Virus record (IMG/VR): IMGVR_UViG_3300035661_000009 | Location: 1 to 64,000 of that record | Length of the DNA: 64,000 nucleotides | Direction: 5' to 3' (one strand) | DNA from: a virus | Shown here: piece by piece, positions 16,180 through 24,745 of the stretch | Numbering within the stretch: position 1 is the first letter of the stretch | Layout of the letters: each line of letters opens with the position of its first letter | Position numbers and translations under genes: made by a program | The notes under the pieces: model-generated | Databases searched by the model: none | Seen by the model: the letters and a program-made list of their open reading frames with translations, nothing else | Told to the model about the DNA's origin: nothing

Positions 16180-19026
16180 TTATATCGAGAATAACAGACC
16201 GCCCGGCTTGCCAGTTACTTTAACCTCTCCATCGGAGGCGTCAATTCCCGCCTTTTTCTGAATCCAGCCTTCATTTGGGTCTCTTTGGTATATTTTATTA
16301 TTATCATTAAATACCATAACCGCTTTTGACTTGTTTAATGGCACGTTTTGGCATAAATATCTAAATGCATCTAATTCGTCGTCATCTTGACTATCCGGCT
16401 CATCCGTTAGATTGCCCTGTGGATCGATTTTCCAGTGGTATCCGACTATCTTAGTAGCCAAGAATTCACAGCCAGGATCTTCCTTAAGTAAGAATACTGA
16501 TGGAGGAAGGCCGTTTCCGGGCATTATACGCTTTCTTGCATTTTCAATACCTAATTGAACTTCTTTTTTAAAGTTAATCATTCTAAAACCCGCCATTCTA
16601 AACGATTTAACGTCTGAAGGATAGGCGTTATCTGGATATATGGCGGGGTTTAATGGAGTAAGCTTTTCTTTACATAGTTCGATTCTTTGCTGTAATTCCA
16701 AGCCCTTAGCTGAAATTACGTCTATTATATAAAGAGTGTGACCTAATAGCGCCGCTGTAACTACAGCGAAATTATGAGTAAAGCCCCAGTCTAGTCCACA
16801 ATAAAATTCAGCTCCCATTCTTTTAAATATCTCTATTAGCTCTGCCTTATTTAAATGGTCAGGAAATTCTTCACCAGTAGCCCTTCTTGCCATGTCTGCG
16901 GCAGACAATAAATGCTTTTCTCTTTGAAAATTAGGATAAATCTTACCTTCTGAGGACGGTAAATAACACATTAATTGAGCACGAGCTAGATCTACCGATA
17001 TAGTAGAAAATAAGGGCTGTACGTGGTTGATTTTCTTTAATAACTTACTGTCTGATGTTTGCTTAGTAGCTAAACGCCCCTTACATTGAGCAAAGAGTTT
17101 ACAATTTTGTAAACAGCCTTTATAGCCCATTTTAACGTCCCATTGAGCTTTTTCTTTTTCAGATAGCAAGTCGTGTTCTGCTTTGCTAATCGCCCGTAAA
17201 TTATTTTCAGAAAAATAAATGGGGATTTGTGGTTCTTCTGGCAAATGCCTCTTAGGTGGGCATCTTTCGGTTACGTCAATAATATTCCAATGGCGTATAT
17301 TTAAGCCGGTCCTATGGCTAGCGTCGATTTCTTGCTGAACTAACCCGAATGAATATTTTCTAGTAGAGGTAAGAAAGGTAATGGGTAGCTGTCCGTCATC
17401 CCCCATTGATGGAATCATCTTGCTTTCGTCATAAGCGGCGGGTTCTGATAGATCTAGTTCGTCGCAATTTTTAACTAAAACCCCATTGGCTATGAAGTTA
17501 TGGTTGTCTTTAACGGTAAAATCAATTACCCAGTCTTCGCCCATAGGTTCAATAGACTTGATAATGTCTACTTTAATTGATTTTGACTGGGCGGCAACAC
17601 ACATTTGATTACCGCAAGTAACTGCGGATTTACCCAGCATTGCTGGATAGTATTGTTTTTTACAAAAACGGCATTCTTTTTGTGGTGATATGTCAAATTT
17701 ATACATCATGGTCGGGTGTATGTATTTTTTGCAAATCTTAAATAATTCTTTTGAGTTATTAGAGTAAAACCCATATAATAATTTTTGAGTATATCCGCTT
17801 TTAGCTGTCTTATTTTGAGTGAATTTAAGTTTTTGGCTTAATTTATTCAATTTCCAATCTAAATAATCTTTTTGCGCATAACTATGTTGTTCTTTAAAGC
17901 AAGAATTTGATGTTTGTCCCCTATAGACTCCAGCATCTCCTAATAATGAACCTATTAATGTCTGTTCAAAACAATCGGATATCGGCTCTTTATATTTAAT
18001 TTTTATATCGCTAACTATAGGCAATAATTGTTTCTTAGCCATTGATTGTGTTTTATATATTCTTAAAACTCCGTCTCCGATGTTTAAATCTTTAACTTCT
18101 TTATAACCATTAAGCGTCATTATTGGATGATTTTCGGTACAGACTAAATTTTTACCACTTTCTAATGAAATTTTAAATACTTTTTTAAACGATCTTCTTG
18201 TAGCTATTATGGGTTTAAATTCAAATAAGCCATTTTTATAATTAAATGATAAAACTTCAATATTTTCTTGAACATTTTTTGTAAATCCTTCTAATTTATT
18301 TTTAATATTTGGAGAAAATCCCATTAATCTATTAAAAATTACTCCAGCTTTAGCTGGTATTCTATCTCGTTTATTTTTAATGCTATTATTTTTGATTAAA
18401 ATTTCACTTTGATCTGAAACACAAACGAAAAAAGGGGCGTGAAGCCCGTTAGCTCCACCAACCGTAGCGATAACGATCTTAATCCAACTAACCTTTTCTT
18501 CATAATTCTTCTTTTCATGATCAGTTAGTTTATTGAATTCGGCTGGAGAAATAGATCTAGATCCATCCATAGATAAATATCTAGTAATTTCTATTTGTCT
18601 TTTGTTCTTAGAGGTCATAAATTCTCTAAGAATTGGACGTTTAAAATAACCCTCTATATATCTCTGGCAATTGTTAGCTTGAGCTTCTAATGCCGCCATA
18701 TGGCCAACATTACGACCGAGGTGGAACATACATAAAGTTTCAAGAATGGCTGCTGATAGCGTCTTAAAACTATCTCTAGCTGCGAACCCTAATACGCGAG
18801 TAAATGTTTCATCTTGGCCATTTCTCGCTTTTGAGTATATTTCCCAAATTAAATCCATTGGGCTTGAATTGCTTGAAGGATTCCTGACCTCATCATCACA
18901 TACAATTACATTAGGCACGTCAATACCTAAATATATCTTAATCCACTTATGTAAGTGTTCCTTGGTGTCACACGGAATGAATAATGCTTTTCTGAGTATC
19001 TCTTCTTGTTCTTCTTTACTTAGCAT
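16180..19026 (-). CDS. terL: Large terminase subunit TerL, interrupted by an intein
   Basis: The packaging motor ATPase and headful nuclease. The preferred start is ATG 19026, which has AAGAG upstream; an in-frame TTG lies 18 nt further up. The 948-residue precursor contains a 319-residue intein (residues 202-520), leaving about 629 residues. A Walker A-like ARDSFKT lies at 83-89. Walker B FFVCDELD is completed only after splicing, because the intein sits between V and C. The C-terminal nuclease has CGLDWGFTHNFAVV and a final acidic cluster QDDDELDAFRYL. The Walker A lacks the usual Gly before Lys-Thr (FKT), seen in some terminases. TerS lies immediately upstream, overlapping by 11 nt. Confidence 0.9.
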   Translation of the reverse strand: MLSKEEQEEILRKALFIPCDTKEHLHKWIKIYLGIDVPNVIVCDDEVRNPSSNSSPMDLIWEIYSKARNGQDETFTRVLGFAARDSFKTLSAAILETLCMFHLGRNVGHMAALEAQANNCQRYIEGYFKRPILREFMTSKNKRQIEITRYLSMDGSRSISPAEFNKLTDHEKKNYEEKVSWIKIVIATVGGANGLHAPFFVCVSDQSEILIKNNSIKNKRDRIPAKAGVIFNRLMGFSPNIKNKLEGFTKNVQENIEVLSFNYKNGLFEFKPIIATRRSFKKVFKISLESGKNLVCTENHPIMTLNGYKEVKDLNIGDGVLRIYKTQSMAKKQLLPIVSDIKIKYKEPISDCFEQTLIGSLLGDAGVYRGQTSNSCFKEQHSYAQKDYLDWKLNKLSQKLKFTQNKTAKSGYTQKLLYGFYSNNSKELFKICKKYIHPTMMYKFDISPQKECRFCKKQYYPAMLGKSAVTCGNQMCVAAQSKSIKVDIIKSIEPMGEDWVIDFTVKDNHNFIANGVLVKNCDELDLSEPAAYDESKMIPSMGDDGQLPITFLTSTRKYSFGLVQQEIDASHRTGLNIRHWNIIDVTERCPPKRHLPEEPQIPIYFSENNLRAISKAEHDLLSEKEKAQWDVKMGYKGCLQNCKLFAQCKGRLATKQTSDSKLLKKINHVQPLFSTISVDLARAQLMCYLPSSEGKIYPNFQREKHLLSAADMARRATGEEFPDHLNKAELIEIFKRMGAEFYCGLDWGFTHNFAVVTAALLGHTLYIIDVISAKGLELQQRIELCKEKLTPLNPAIYPDNAYPSDVKSFRMAGFRMINFKKEVQLGIENARKRIMPGNGLPPSVFLLKEDPGCEFLATKIVGYHWKIDPQGNLTDEPDSQDDDELDAFRYLCQNVPLNKSKAVMVFNDNNKIYQRDPNEGWIQKKAGIDASDGEVKVTGKPGGLLFSI
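17467..18423 (-). other. Intein in TerL (319 aa, LAGLIDADG-like, zinc-finger-like)
   Basis: Starts with Cys1 after HAPFFV and ends with Asn before Cys+1 of CDELD, so the exteins rejoin the Walker B strand. Block B is TENHPIM with T96 and H99. Blocks F/G are NHNFIANGVLVKN. The penultimate residue is Lys instead of the usual His. LIGSLLGDAG (156-165) resembles a LAGLIDADG half-motif, and a later CRFC...CGNQMC cluster resembles a zinc finger. The long stretch between blocks A and B is unusual. Confidence 0.85.
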
Positions 19027-19648
19027 TTTGTTCTCTTGTAGCAATTAAGTCAAGCAATTCGCTGGCTGCCGCGCTACTTACTCTCTTAGCTTCTGGACCT
19101 TTCATTTCACTAGTAACTGCATGTAAATGCTTAACTGTTCCACCAACCATTACTTCTTTCTTATCGCCAGTTCCTTCAGTAAGTAATTTTAACATAGTTA
19201 AGATTTCTTTATAATTCTTCAAAGAACTTGGATCAAATCCTTGTAATAGCTCTTGATTACCTTCTTGGAGAAATTGTGCTACCTTATCCCCCCAAATCTT
19301 ATGAGCAGCCGCAAGTAGGTCAGATAAATGACTCAATGCATCTTGTTTAACCTTATAGACCTTACGCTCGACTTGACTATGCAAAGCCATTAACTGACGA
19401 TCGCGTCTTATATCCCAATTTAAACGGTCTTTAGCGTCAATTATAGCACCGTATTCAAAGGCTCCGCCATTTGCTTTAAAGATTTGCTCACAAGTATAGC
19501 CGTTTAAATAGAGTTCATACATCTTTACCGCTGTTGGAAGTGGGACGGGGAGTTCCTTTTTTCGCTTCCACTCCCTTAGCGCGAACTCTTCTTCGTCCGG
19601 CACTAGTTTTTCCGTCTGTGGTATTGTCAGTTCCTTGGGCGATTCCAT
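19016..19648 (-). CDS. Small terminase subunit-like protein
   Basis: This 210-residue protein lies just upstream of TerL and overlaps it by 11 nt. The N-terminal third includes a helix-turn-helix-like stretch (VKMYELYLNGYTCEQIF, residues 41-57), followed by a basic region and long helices (DALSHLSDLLAAAHKIWGDK, NYKEILTMLKLLTEG) that resemble an oligomerising TerS core. It likely recognises phage DNA and recruits TerL. The first 45 codons lie in another frame of the preceding 149-residue gene, so the true start could be the internal ATG at residue 43. The assignment rests on position and HTH pattern. Confidence 0.6.
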   Translation of the reverse strand: MESPKELTIPQTEKLVPDEEEFALREWKRKKELPVPLPTAVKMYELYLNGYTCEQIFKANGGAFEYGAIIDAKDRLNWDIRRDRQLMALHSQVERKVYKVKQDALSHLSDLLAAAHKIWGDKVAQFLQEGNQELLQGFDPSSLKNYKEILTMLKLLTEGTGDKKEVMVGGTVKHLHAVTSEMKGPEAKRVSSAAASELLDLIATREQNAK

Positions 19649-19964
19649 GTATTAATCCTTTTGAATAAAACCAGACGGTTTCGCCTTTTTGAACGATGAT
19701 ATTATAATCCTCACCAAGCAGCCATCTTGTGTAAAACTCAAGTATTTTTAGACGCTTAGGCAGATCTTTAGGTTTCTTGCCTTTCGTCTTTTCTATATTA
19801 TAGATTACTGTCCTTGCTTCAAAGTTAAACAAAATCTCTGCCTTGACCGCATGAGTCAGAGTCAAAGGCCAGTATTTTAACTGTTCTACTTGGCTGTCGT
19901 GGAGAGCACCGTAAAGCTTTGTCCATTCTTTAAGTAGTTGTAATTGTTCGAATTCACTTGCCAT
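19515..19964 (-). CDS. Hypothetical protein overlapping TerS
   Basis: This 149-residue protein starts at ATG 19964, overlaps the end of the SbcD-like gene by 11 nt, and shares 134 nt with the TerS-like gene in a different frame. The helical body (LLKEWTKLYGALHDSQVEQL) is followed by a basic, low-complexity tail (AGRRRVRAKGVEAKKG) coded in the overlap. No known family. It might be a terminase accessory or DNA-binding protein. The length of the overlap is unusual in this otherwise lightly overlapping genome, and one of the two starts may be wrong. Confidence 0.4.
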   Translation of the reverse strand: MASEFEQLQLLKEWTKLYGALHDSQVEQLKYWPLTLTHAVKAEILFNFEARTVIYNIEKTKGKKPKDLPKRLKILEFYTRWLLGEDYNIIVQKGETVWFYSKGLIHGIAQGTDNTTDGKTSAGRRRVRAKGVEAKKGTPRPTSNSGKDV

Positions 19965-20931
19965 CCCAATTTATCCTCTTGGCCGCCAAATCTTCTAAGT
20001 CTTCGATCTTACTATCGAATTTTACCACGTAATCTAAAAGAAAACTTTTAAACGCCTCTTTGATACCTAAGCTTTCTTTTACTTTAACTTGTTTAACTTG
20101 TGTAGGGAAAGGTCGGATACGTGGTTTATTATCTAACTTGCTTACCTTTTCCTTAACCAAATCTATAAATACTGTATTTCCTACAACGTCAAAGCAAATA
20201 TTATTATTCAAAAAATCTTGACTTAATCCTATCTTTAGTTCTTCTTCATTAGTTATTTGATAAACCTTAATACTAGGAACGCCAATTATTGGTATAGACT
20301 CATACATATCTTCGTCATGATCTACCAATAAAAATCGTTTTTCGGCATTTACATCGTTTATGTTAATCCAACGACTGCTTCCTACATAAGTTATTTTCCC
20401 AAAAACTTGAGCGGCGTGTATGTGTCCACTTATAATTATTTTTTGTGGAACTTGGGTTAATTCAATCCCATCTTTTATATAAAAGCCATTATCATACTTA
20501 CCGCCATTAAATGAGGCATGACAAACTAGTGTTTTAGTATTAAACTCATTAGCTAGGTCGATTAGCTTCTGTGGGTTATGTTTATATGAAACAAAGAGCA
20601 CGTCATCTTTTACTATATGACTATGAACTACTGTACAATTTTCTATTCCAGATAAGAATTCCATACCATGAAAGATTTGATTAAAGTCGTTGCTTCGGTC
20701 ATGATTACCTACTAAGACTATAGAAGGGCACCGAAGCTGTTTAATAAAAGCTATAAAAGCAGCAACTACCTGTAAATGCACTACGCCGTGATTATCAAAC
20801 TGATCACCAAGAAAACAAACGTAGTCTGGCTTTTGTTCATTTATTGTTTTATTGATAAAATCAAATAGCTTTAGACACTGATCCATAGAATCAGGTCTTA
20901 TATGCATATCACCGACGTAAAGTATCTTCAT
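19954..20931 (-). CDS. SbcD/Mre11/gp47-like nuclease subunit
   Basis: Phage exonuclease subunit of the SbcCD or gp46/47 complex, which resects DNA ends for recombination-dependent replication. All metallophosphoesterase motifs are visible in 325 residues: GDMHIRP (D8, H10), LGDQFDNHG (41-49), GNHD (75-78), CHAS (137-140) and GHIH (169-172). The C-terminal third (residues 190-325) is the expected capping and partner-binding region. The ATPase partner is encoded on the opposite strand at 28217-30205. It is TAATG-coupled to the GroES-like gene. A stand-alone phosphoesterase role is less likely given the partner gene. Confidence 0.85.
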   Translation of the reverse strand: MKILYVGDMHIRPDSMDQCLKLFDFINKTINEQKPDYVCFLGDQFDNHGVVHLQVVAAFIAFIKQLRCPSIVLVGNHDRSNDFNQIFHGMEFLSGIENCTVVHSHIVKDDVLFVSYKHNPQKLIDLANEFNTKTLVCHASFNGGKYDNGFYIKDGIELTQVPQKIIISGHIHAAQVFGKITYVGSSRWININDVNAEKRFLLVDHDEDMYESIPIIGVPSIKVYQITNEEELKIGLSQDFLNNNICFDVVGNTVFIDLVKEKVSKLDNKPRIRPFPTQVKQVKVKESLGIKEAFKSFLLDYVVKFDSKIEDLEDLAAKRINWDGK

Positions 20932-21215
20932 TATTGTGGATTTTCTACAATTAAGACGAATTGTTCAGGCATTAGGATAAATAGTTCATTGTCATTTGTA
21001 TAAATCTTAGATGCCCATGGTTGCTTAAATAGTTCAGCGAGCACCCAAATAGTAGCTCCGGATTGAATAGTGCCTGAATAATTACCGTGGATAACCTTAA
21101 CCTTGGCTAATGTGTGTTTTTGCTCAACTACAGCAAAACCACTTCTAACCTGAGTTTTTACATCGGTATTCTTAAATGGCTCTATAGCTATGCTTCCATT
21201 CATTGTCTTTTTCAT
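20931..21215 (-). CDS. Putative co-chaperonin (GroES/gp31-like)
   Basis: This 94-residue protein has the size and strand order of cpn10. SIAIEPFKNTDVK at the start is like the IRPLxDxV strand, SGFAVVEQKHTLAKVKVIHG resembles the mobile-loop/K.A.Vv.vG segment, and DNELFILMPEQFVLIVE resembles the last DILAiiE strand. The match is in pattern, not exact residues. A GroEL homologue lies at 25783-27954, so a dedicated phage co-chaperonin is plausible. It is coupled to sigma (ATGA) and SbcD (TAATG) genes. If not GroES-like, it is an unassigned small beta protein. Confidence 0.5.
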   Translation of the reverse strand: MKKTMNGSIAIEPFKNTDVKTQVRSGFAVVEQKHTLAKVKVIHGNYSGTIQSGATIWVLAELFKQPWASKIYTNDNELFILMPEQFVLIVENPQ

Positions 21216-22270
21216 ATCATATCCTCGTTTACGCCTTTAAGTCTTAATAGTTTATTTTCTAATATAGAAAGATTATGTAAACAACTAACTAACTTAGTCT
21301 TCAAATCTTTCTGTTCTGCCATTATATCAGGCCTTGATTCTTCATCGGCGGCGCAGATATTGTGGTAAGAAGTATCCTTTACGTGCATTTCACCAGGATC
21401 TTCAGAATTAAAGCCCTCATCTAAAGAAAAGTGACTACTTGCCATCATTAATTGATTAATTTCTGGCCCCGTGGTAGGTTGATCTAGCGCTGGACCTTCG
21501 TTAACTTTTTTAGCCAACGATTCCATATCGTCGTTCTTTTGATTCTTTAATACCTTATTAGCTCGATAAATCTTTCTTTTATCACTAGGATAGAAGTAAA
21601 GCATTTTATCGCTATAATTATCAATTAAATCGCCAGTTATTCTACCTATAATTACGTCTCTAAAGACTGTTGTATATGGCGGAACAAACTTATCAACAGC
21701 CGTACAAAGAGCTTCTAAGCTTATTTGTACTAGATCCATATAACTTAAGTGAGCTTGTGGAGTCTTTTGTTTAAAAATCCTTGCTCTGCTTATGGCCAAA
21801 GGCATGTTTTGATGAATAATGACATTTCTAGCCAACTCTACTTCTTTAGCTAGCTTAGTTATCTTACTATTAGGACCAAAATTGCCAACATCCATTACAA
21901 ATACAATAAATGGAAAGTTAATATTGAACTTAATTAGCTTCTTAAGGTCTTTTTTCTTAATTGCCGGAGAAATCCCCTTTGAAAACTGAGTTCTACGTTC
22001 ACGAAAGAAAGGCCTTGCAACTAATGTATTTCTACGATTATCTTTACCGCTATGCCAAATGAAGTCGAGAAACTTCTTATATATATTTACCCCTCGACTG
22101 TCAGCTAACAACGTTTTCTTAAATTTTTTCTCTAGACTGATAAGCAATTCAACTTGCTCTTTTTGTTTTTTAGTAAATTCATCTTTTGACACACCAAAGC
22201 TGTCAGCTACGTTAAGCTGAACTTCTTTGCTAAAGAACCTAAAATGTGGGTCGAAGGTGAATTTGCTCAT
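21212..22270 (-). CDS. Divergent RNA polymerase sigma factor (region 2 only, T4 gp55-like architecture)
   Basis: This 352-residue protein has a sigma region 2-like stretch at residues 143-240: ELARNVIIHQNMPLAISRA, then YMDLVQISLEALCTAVDKF, which matches the DLIQEG..GL..AvdkF core, followed by FRDVIIGRITGDLIDNYSD, the -10 recognition and melting area. No C-terminal region 4 HTH is obvious; only a short helix (KTKLVSCLHNLSILENKL) remains. This architecture recalls T4 gp55, the late sigma that lacks region 4 and needs a co-activator. It probably directs phage late transcription. The N-terminal 100 residues are basic. Confidence 0.68.
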   Translation of the reverse strand: MSKFTFDPHFRFFSKEVQLNVADSFGVSKDEFTKKQKEQVELLISLEKKFKKTLLADSRGVNIYKKFLDFIWHSGKDNRRNTLVARPFFRERRTQFSKGISPAIKKKDLKKLIKFNINFPFIVFVMDVGNFGPNSKITKLAKEVELARNVIIHQNMPLAISRARIFKQKTPQAHLSYMDLVQISLEALCTAVDKFVPPYTTVFRDVIIGRITGDLIDNYSDKMLYFYPSDKRKIYRANKVLKNQKNDDMESLAKKVNEGPALDQPTTGPEINQLMMASSHFSLDEGFNSEDPGEMHVKDTSYHNICAADEESRPDIMAEQKDLKTKLVSCLHNLSILENKLLRLKGVNEDMI

Positions 22271-23736
22271 TTAAACACTATATTATCATAAAAGCTTTTG
22301 TAAATAGCGATTCTTGCCAAACTTTGATTATGAATCATCGGTATATTTTTAATATCGAAGTCAACGAACCAAAAATCCTTTTTTCCGGGAGATAATCTAG
22401 TACCTCTACCTATTAATTGCTTAAACTTAACTTCAGATTTACCGCCTTGAAGGTTATAAATGATATTAACTGGTTTTATGTCAGTTCCTACAGAAATACA
22501 AGAAGTTCCTATAAGTACGTCTATTTTACCATTATTGAAGTCAGCAACTAACTCATCGGCATCTGATTTATGGAATTTTTCAGGAATGTCTGCCATATTT
22601 TCTTTACTTACCTTACCACCATGGGCAAAGGCAACAACACCTTTAAGGTGCGGATATAGGTATTTAAATTGAGTAACTTGATCAATCATGATCATAACTT
22701 TCTTCCCAGAAGCTACACTGGCATTAGAGAACGTAGCGACAGTCTTATGAAGTTCGACATTGTTATATAAATGCTTACTGATCATCCTCATAGCATCTTT
22801 ATTGGTGTAATCGCTTGAACTAAAGGCAGACATTATCATAAAATGAGGTTTAGCTAAAAATCCTTCATTAATTAGGTCGTCTGTAGTTTTTTCATAGACT
22901 ACAGGTCCTATAATGCCTTCTAGAAGCAAATCACTACCGTCATTACGCATTTGGGTAGCTGAGAAGAAATAACGCAATGGTGCTGACTCTAGAGGCCCTG
23001 AACACACCTTTTCGAACGTCTCAGCCGGAGTTGTATGAGATTCATCAGAACAGAATAACTTAACATTGCTAAAAGCTTCATAGGCGGCAGTATCATCTTC
23101 TATTCTAGTAAGAGACTGACCAGTAGCGATAGTTATTAACTTCTTGAACTCTTTCTTGCCATCTCCATACTTACCTACATACTTAGCTCCTAAGTGTTCT
23201 TTAAAAGTCTCGTATAGCTGATTACCAATACTAACACTGGGAGTCATAATCACTGTTTTAACTCCAAAATGCTTAGTTAGGTACAATAACGCAAGACTTT
23301 TACCACTTCCAGTAGGTAGGGAAATTGCTCCATGTTTAACCTCTATAAGTTTATCTATGGCTTGTTGTTGGTAATATCTTAATTCAGGAGGTTGTTTAGC
23401 CCAAGGCAGACTTACTTTCTCAAAGCAAAATGGATTAGGAGGAATAACTACCTTAATTATTGAAGCAATTAAGTTTATTAACCCTGAATATGTAACTAAT
23501 TTCCCATTCTTAGTAATTAGAAGACTCTTTTGTTCTTTAGAACGAAGTTCTTCAAGCTTTTCAGCATAAGCTTCTTCGCCATACTTACTAACAAACCAAT
23601 AACTATGTTTAAAACGATCTATTTCATATTTAACCTTATTATCTTTAAAGGTAAGTAGTTTTTCTAAAGAACGGAGTTCTTCATTACTAGGATCAATGAT
23701 TTCTATGTATACGGGTGAAAGCCATTTTAGTTTCAT
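22267..23736 (-). CDS. SF2 DNA helicase (UvsW-like)
   Basis: Translocates on branched DNA; in T4 the homologue processes replication and recombination intermediates. This 489-residue protein carries SLPTGSGKS (Walker A, 139-147), CSDESHTTPAETF (DExH, 229-241), FFSATQM (motif III), GTSCISVGTDIKP (motif V) and QLIGRGTRLSPGK (motif VI). ELRYYQQQAIDKL at about 118-130 is the Q-motif-like segment. The N-terminal 100 residues are an accessory domain, as in UvsW. It fits with UvsX, gp46/47-like and SSB in the rightward block. It is ATGA-coupled to the sigma gene. Confidence 0.83.
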   Translation of the reverse strand: MKLKWLSPVYIEIIDPSNEELRSLEKLLTFKDNKVKYEIDRFKHSYWFVSKYGEEAYAEKLEELRSKEQKSLLITKNGKLVTYSGLINLIASIIKVVIPPNPFCFEKVSLPWAKQPPELRYYQQQAIDKLIEVKHGAISLPTGSGKSLALLYLTKHFGVKTVIMTPSVSIGNQLYETFKEHLGAKYVGKYGDGKKEFKKLITIATGQSLTRIEDDTAAYEAFSNVKLFCSDESHTTPAETFEKVCSGPLESAPLRYFFSATQMRNDGSDLLLEGIIGPVVYEKTTDDLINEGFLAKPHFMIMSAFSSSDYTNKDAMRMISKHLYNNVELHKTVATFSNASVASGKKVMIMIDQVTQFKYLYPHLKGVVAFAHGGKVSKENMADIPEKFHKSDADELVADFNNGKIDVLIGTSCISVGTDIKPVNIIYNLQGGKSEVKFKQLIGRGTRLSPGKKDFWFVDFDIKNIPMIHNQSLARIAIYKSFYDNIVFK

Positions 23737-23738
23737 AA

Positions 23739-24341
23739 TTATAGTGATTGTATAAAATTACCATGATATTCCATAATAACATGACTTGCTTTTAGGTAAC
23801 GTTGTTCTAACGTCAACGTACCATATAACTCAAATACATTCTGGCCTCTTTGTTTACATATATCTAAAAGCTTTAAAGCTCTATCTTGTAATCCATTAAT
23901 ATCATCTAAACTATGAATTCGATTACTATCTTCTGGAAGGAAGCGAAGATTTAAGTTATGGCAAAAGAATAAGATGTCATAATGATTATCAGCTTTTGTA
24001 AAGAAGCCTCTGTCTGGATTTAAATCGAATGTTGAATCCAAATATAATCCAGCATTTAGACAAGAACTATCAGAAATAATTATAGTCTCAGGAGCAGTTG
24101 AATTCATCATAATACTTTCAGCATGCATTTGAGCTTTATAAATATTTAACTGATCGTCGTTAGTTAATGATACAGGGTCATTATACTTCATATGGTTAGT
24201 GTACCTAACCTCAGCTATGTATTGTCTAGCTTGTTCAGCCACTATCTCTGTCTTCATTCCGATCTCTTTAAGACTAGCAAATAGCTTGGCAGCAATAGTC
24301 GTTTTACCACTACACGGTGTTCCTATAAATCCAATGAGCAT
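23739..24341 (-). CDS. NadR-like P-loop NTPase/kinase
   Basis: This 200-residue protein starts at ATG 24341; an in-frame GTG at 24359 overlaps the -10 hexamer and is unlikely. IGFIGTPCSGKTT at the N-terminus is the P-loop. EIVAEQARQYIAEVR, ETIIISDSSCLNAGLYLDS and LPEDSNRIHS follow the layout of NadR-type ATPase domains, ribosylnicotinamide or deoxynucleoside kinase-like. A role in NAD or nucleotide metabolism is possible. It is the first gene of the leftward arm, and its ATG lies at the predicted transcription start. Confidence 0.6.
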   Translation of the reverse strand: MLIGFIGTPCSGKTTIAAKLFASLKEIGMKTEIVAEQARQYIAEVRYTNHMKYNDPVSLTNDDQLNIYKAQMHAESIMMNSTAPETIIISDSSCLNAGLYLDSTFDLNPDRGFFTKADNHYDILFFCHNLNLRFLPEDSNRIHSLDDINGLQDRALKLLDICKQRGQNVFELYGTLTLEQRYLKASHVIMEYHGNFIQSL

Positions 24342-24347
24342 TCCAGC

Positions 24348-24356
24348 ATTATAACA
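24348..24356 (-). promoter_or_regulatory. Leftward extended -10 promoter
   Basis: Reading leftward the sequence is TGTTATAAT, a perfect extended -10, with TTGATC 16 nt upstream as a fair -35. The last base of the hexamer is 7 nt from the A of the ATG at 24341, so the transcript would start at, or very near, the first codon. The 14-nt core AGTGTGTTATAATG is identical to the one at the rightward promoter. Confidence 0.6.
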
Positions 24357-24410
24357 CACTGGAAGCTTGGATCAATGATCTTAAATCACCTACAATCCAT
24401 ATACCTACAA

Positions 24411-24559
24411 CTACCTAACATCCTATACTATATGTAGTATAGTATACCTGCCATTTTGAATTAAGTGTTTGGATTGGTGGTTTATCGAAAGATCATAGAT
24501 CATAGACTTACATCACTACCTAATATCCTATACTATGGTAGTAGTATATCTGCCATTCT
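24411..24559. repeat. Long imperfect direct repeats in the divergent control region
   Basis: Two copies of a roughly 45-nt segment lie at 24411-24457 and 24516-24559. Each begins with CTACCTAA, continues ATCCTATACTAT, then GTAGTAT or similar, and ends with the TGCCATT box. The first copy also contains a palindrome, CTATACTA-TATG-TAGTATAG (24423-24442). Such structure fits operators or origin iterons bound by a phage initiator or regulator. No gene is seen between 24342 and 24745. Confidence 0.7.
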
Positions 24560-24714
24560 TGATTCTGTCATGTGTATGTATATCTGCCATTTTTAACAGC
24601 GTTTTAGCGTTTTAATGGTGTTACTTAAGGATCTTGAAGTTGTCGAAGACTTCGCGCGTTACTTAGTATATGTGACGTTTTCAAAATGGCATGGATATGT
24701 ATATCTGCCACTTT
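24442..24714 (+). repeat. Four 16-nt boxes GTATATCTGCCATTTT and variants
   Basis: Boxes at 24442-24457, 24544-24559, 24578-24593 and 24699-24714 have consensus GTATAtCTGCCAtTTT, all in the same orientation. An inverted core (AAAATGGCA) at 24683-24691 pairs with the fourth box, giving a near palindrome around TGGCA...TGCCA. These are the main repeated sites of the divergent region and probably protein-binding. Confidence 0.75.
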
Positions 24715-24730
24715 CTTTTTTAAGCAAGTG

Positions 24731-24739
24731 TGTTATAAT
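24731..24739 (+). promoter_or_regulatory. Rightward extended -10 promoter
   Basis: TGTTATAAT is a perfect extended -10. The -35 region is poor. Its last T is 7 nt before the ATG at 24746, and GAGGA lies between them. It is the inverted twin of the leftward promoter. The fourth 16-mer box ends 16 nt upstream, so a bound protein could repress or activate it. Confidence 0.65.
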
Positions 24740-24745
24740 GAGGAC

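Noticed and set aside
19440-19455. TGCTATAAT on the leftward strand, an extended -10 match
   Set aside because: It lies inside the TerS-like coding region in a well-formed codon context with no gene starting just after it, so it is probably chance.
24686-24745. Longer N-terminus for the winged-helix gene
   Set aside because: It would translate through the fourth box and promoter; the ATG at 24746 has the spacing expected from GAGGA and the promoter.
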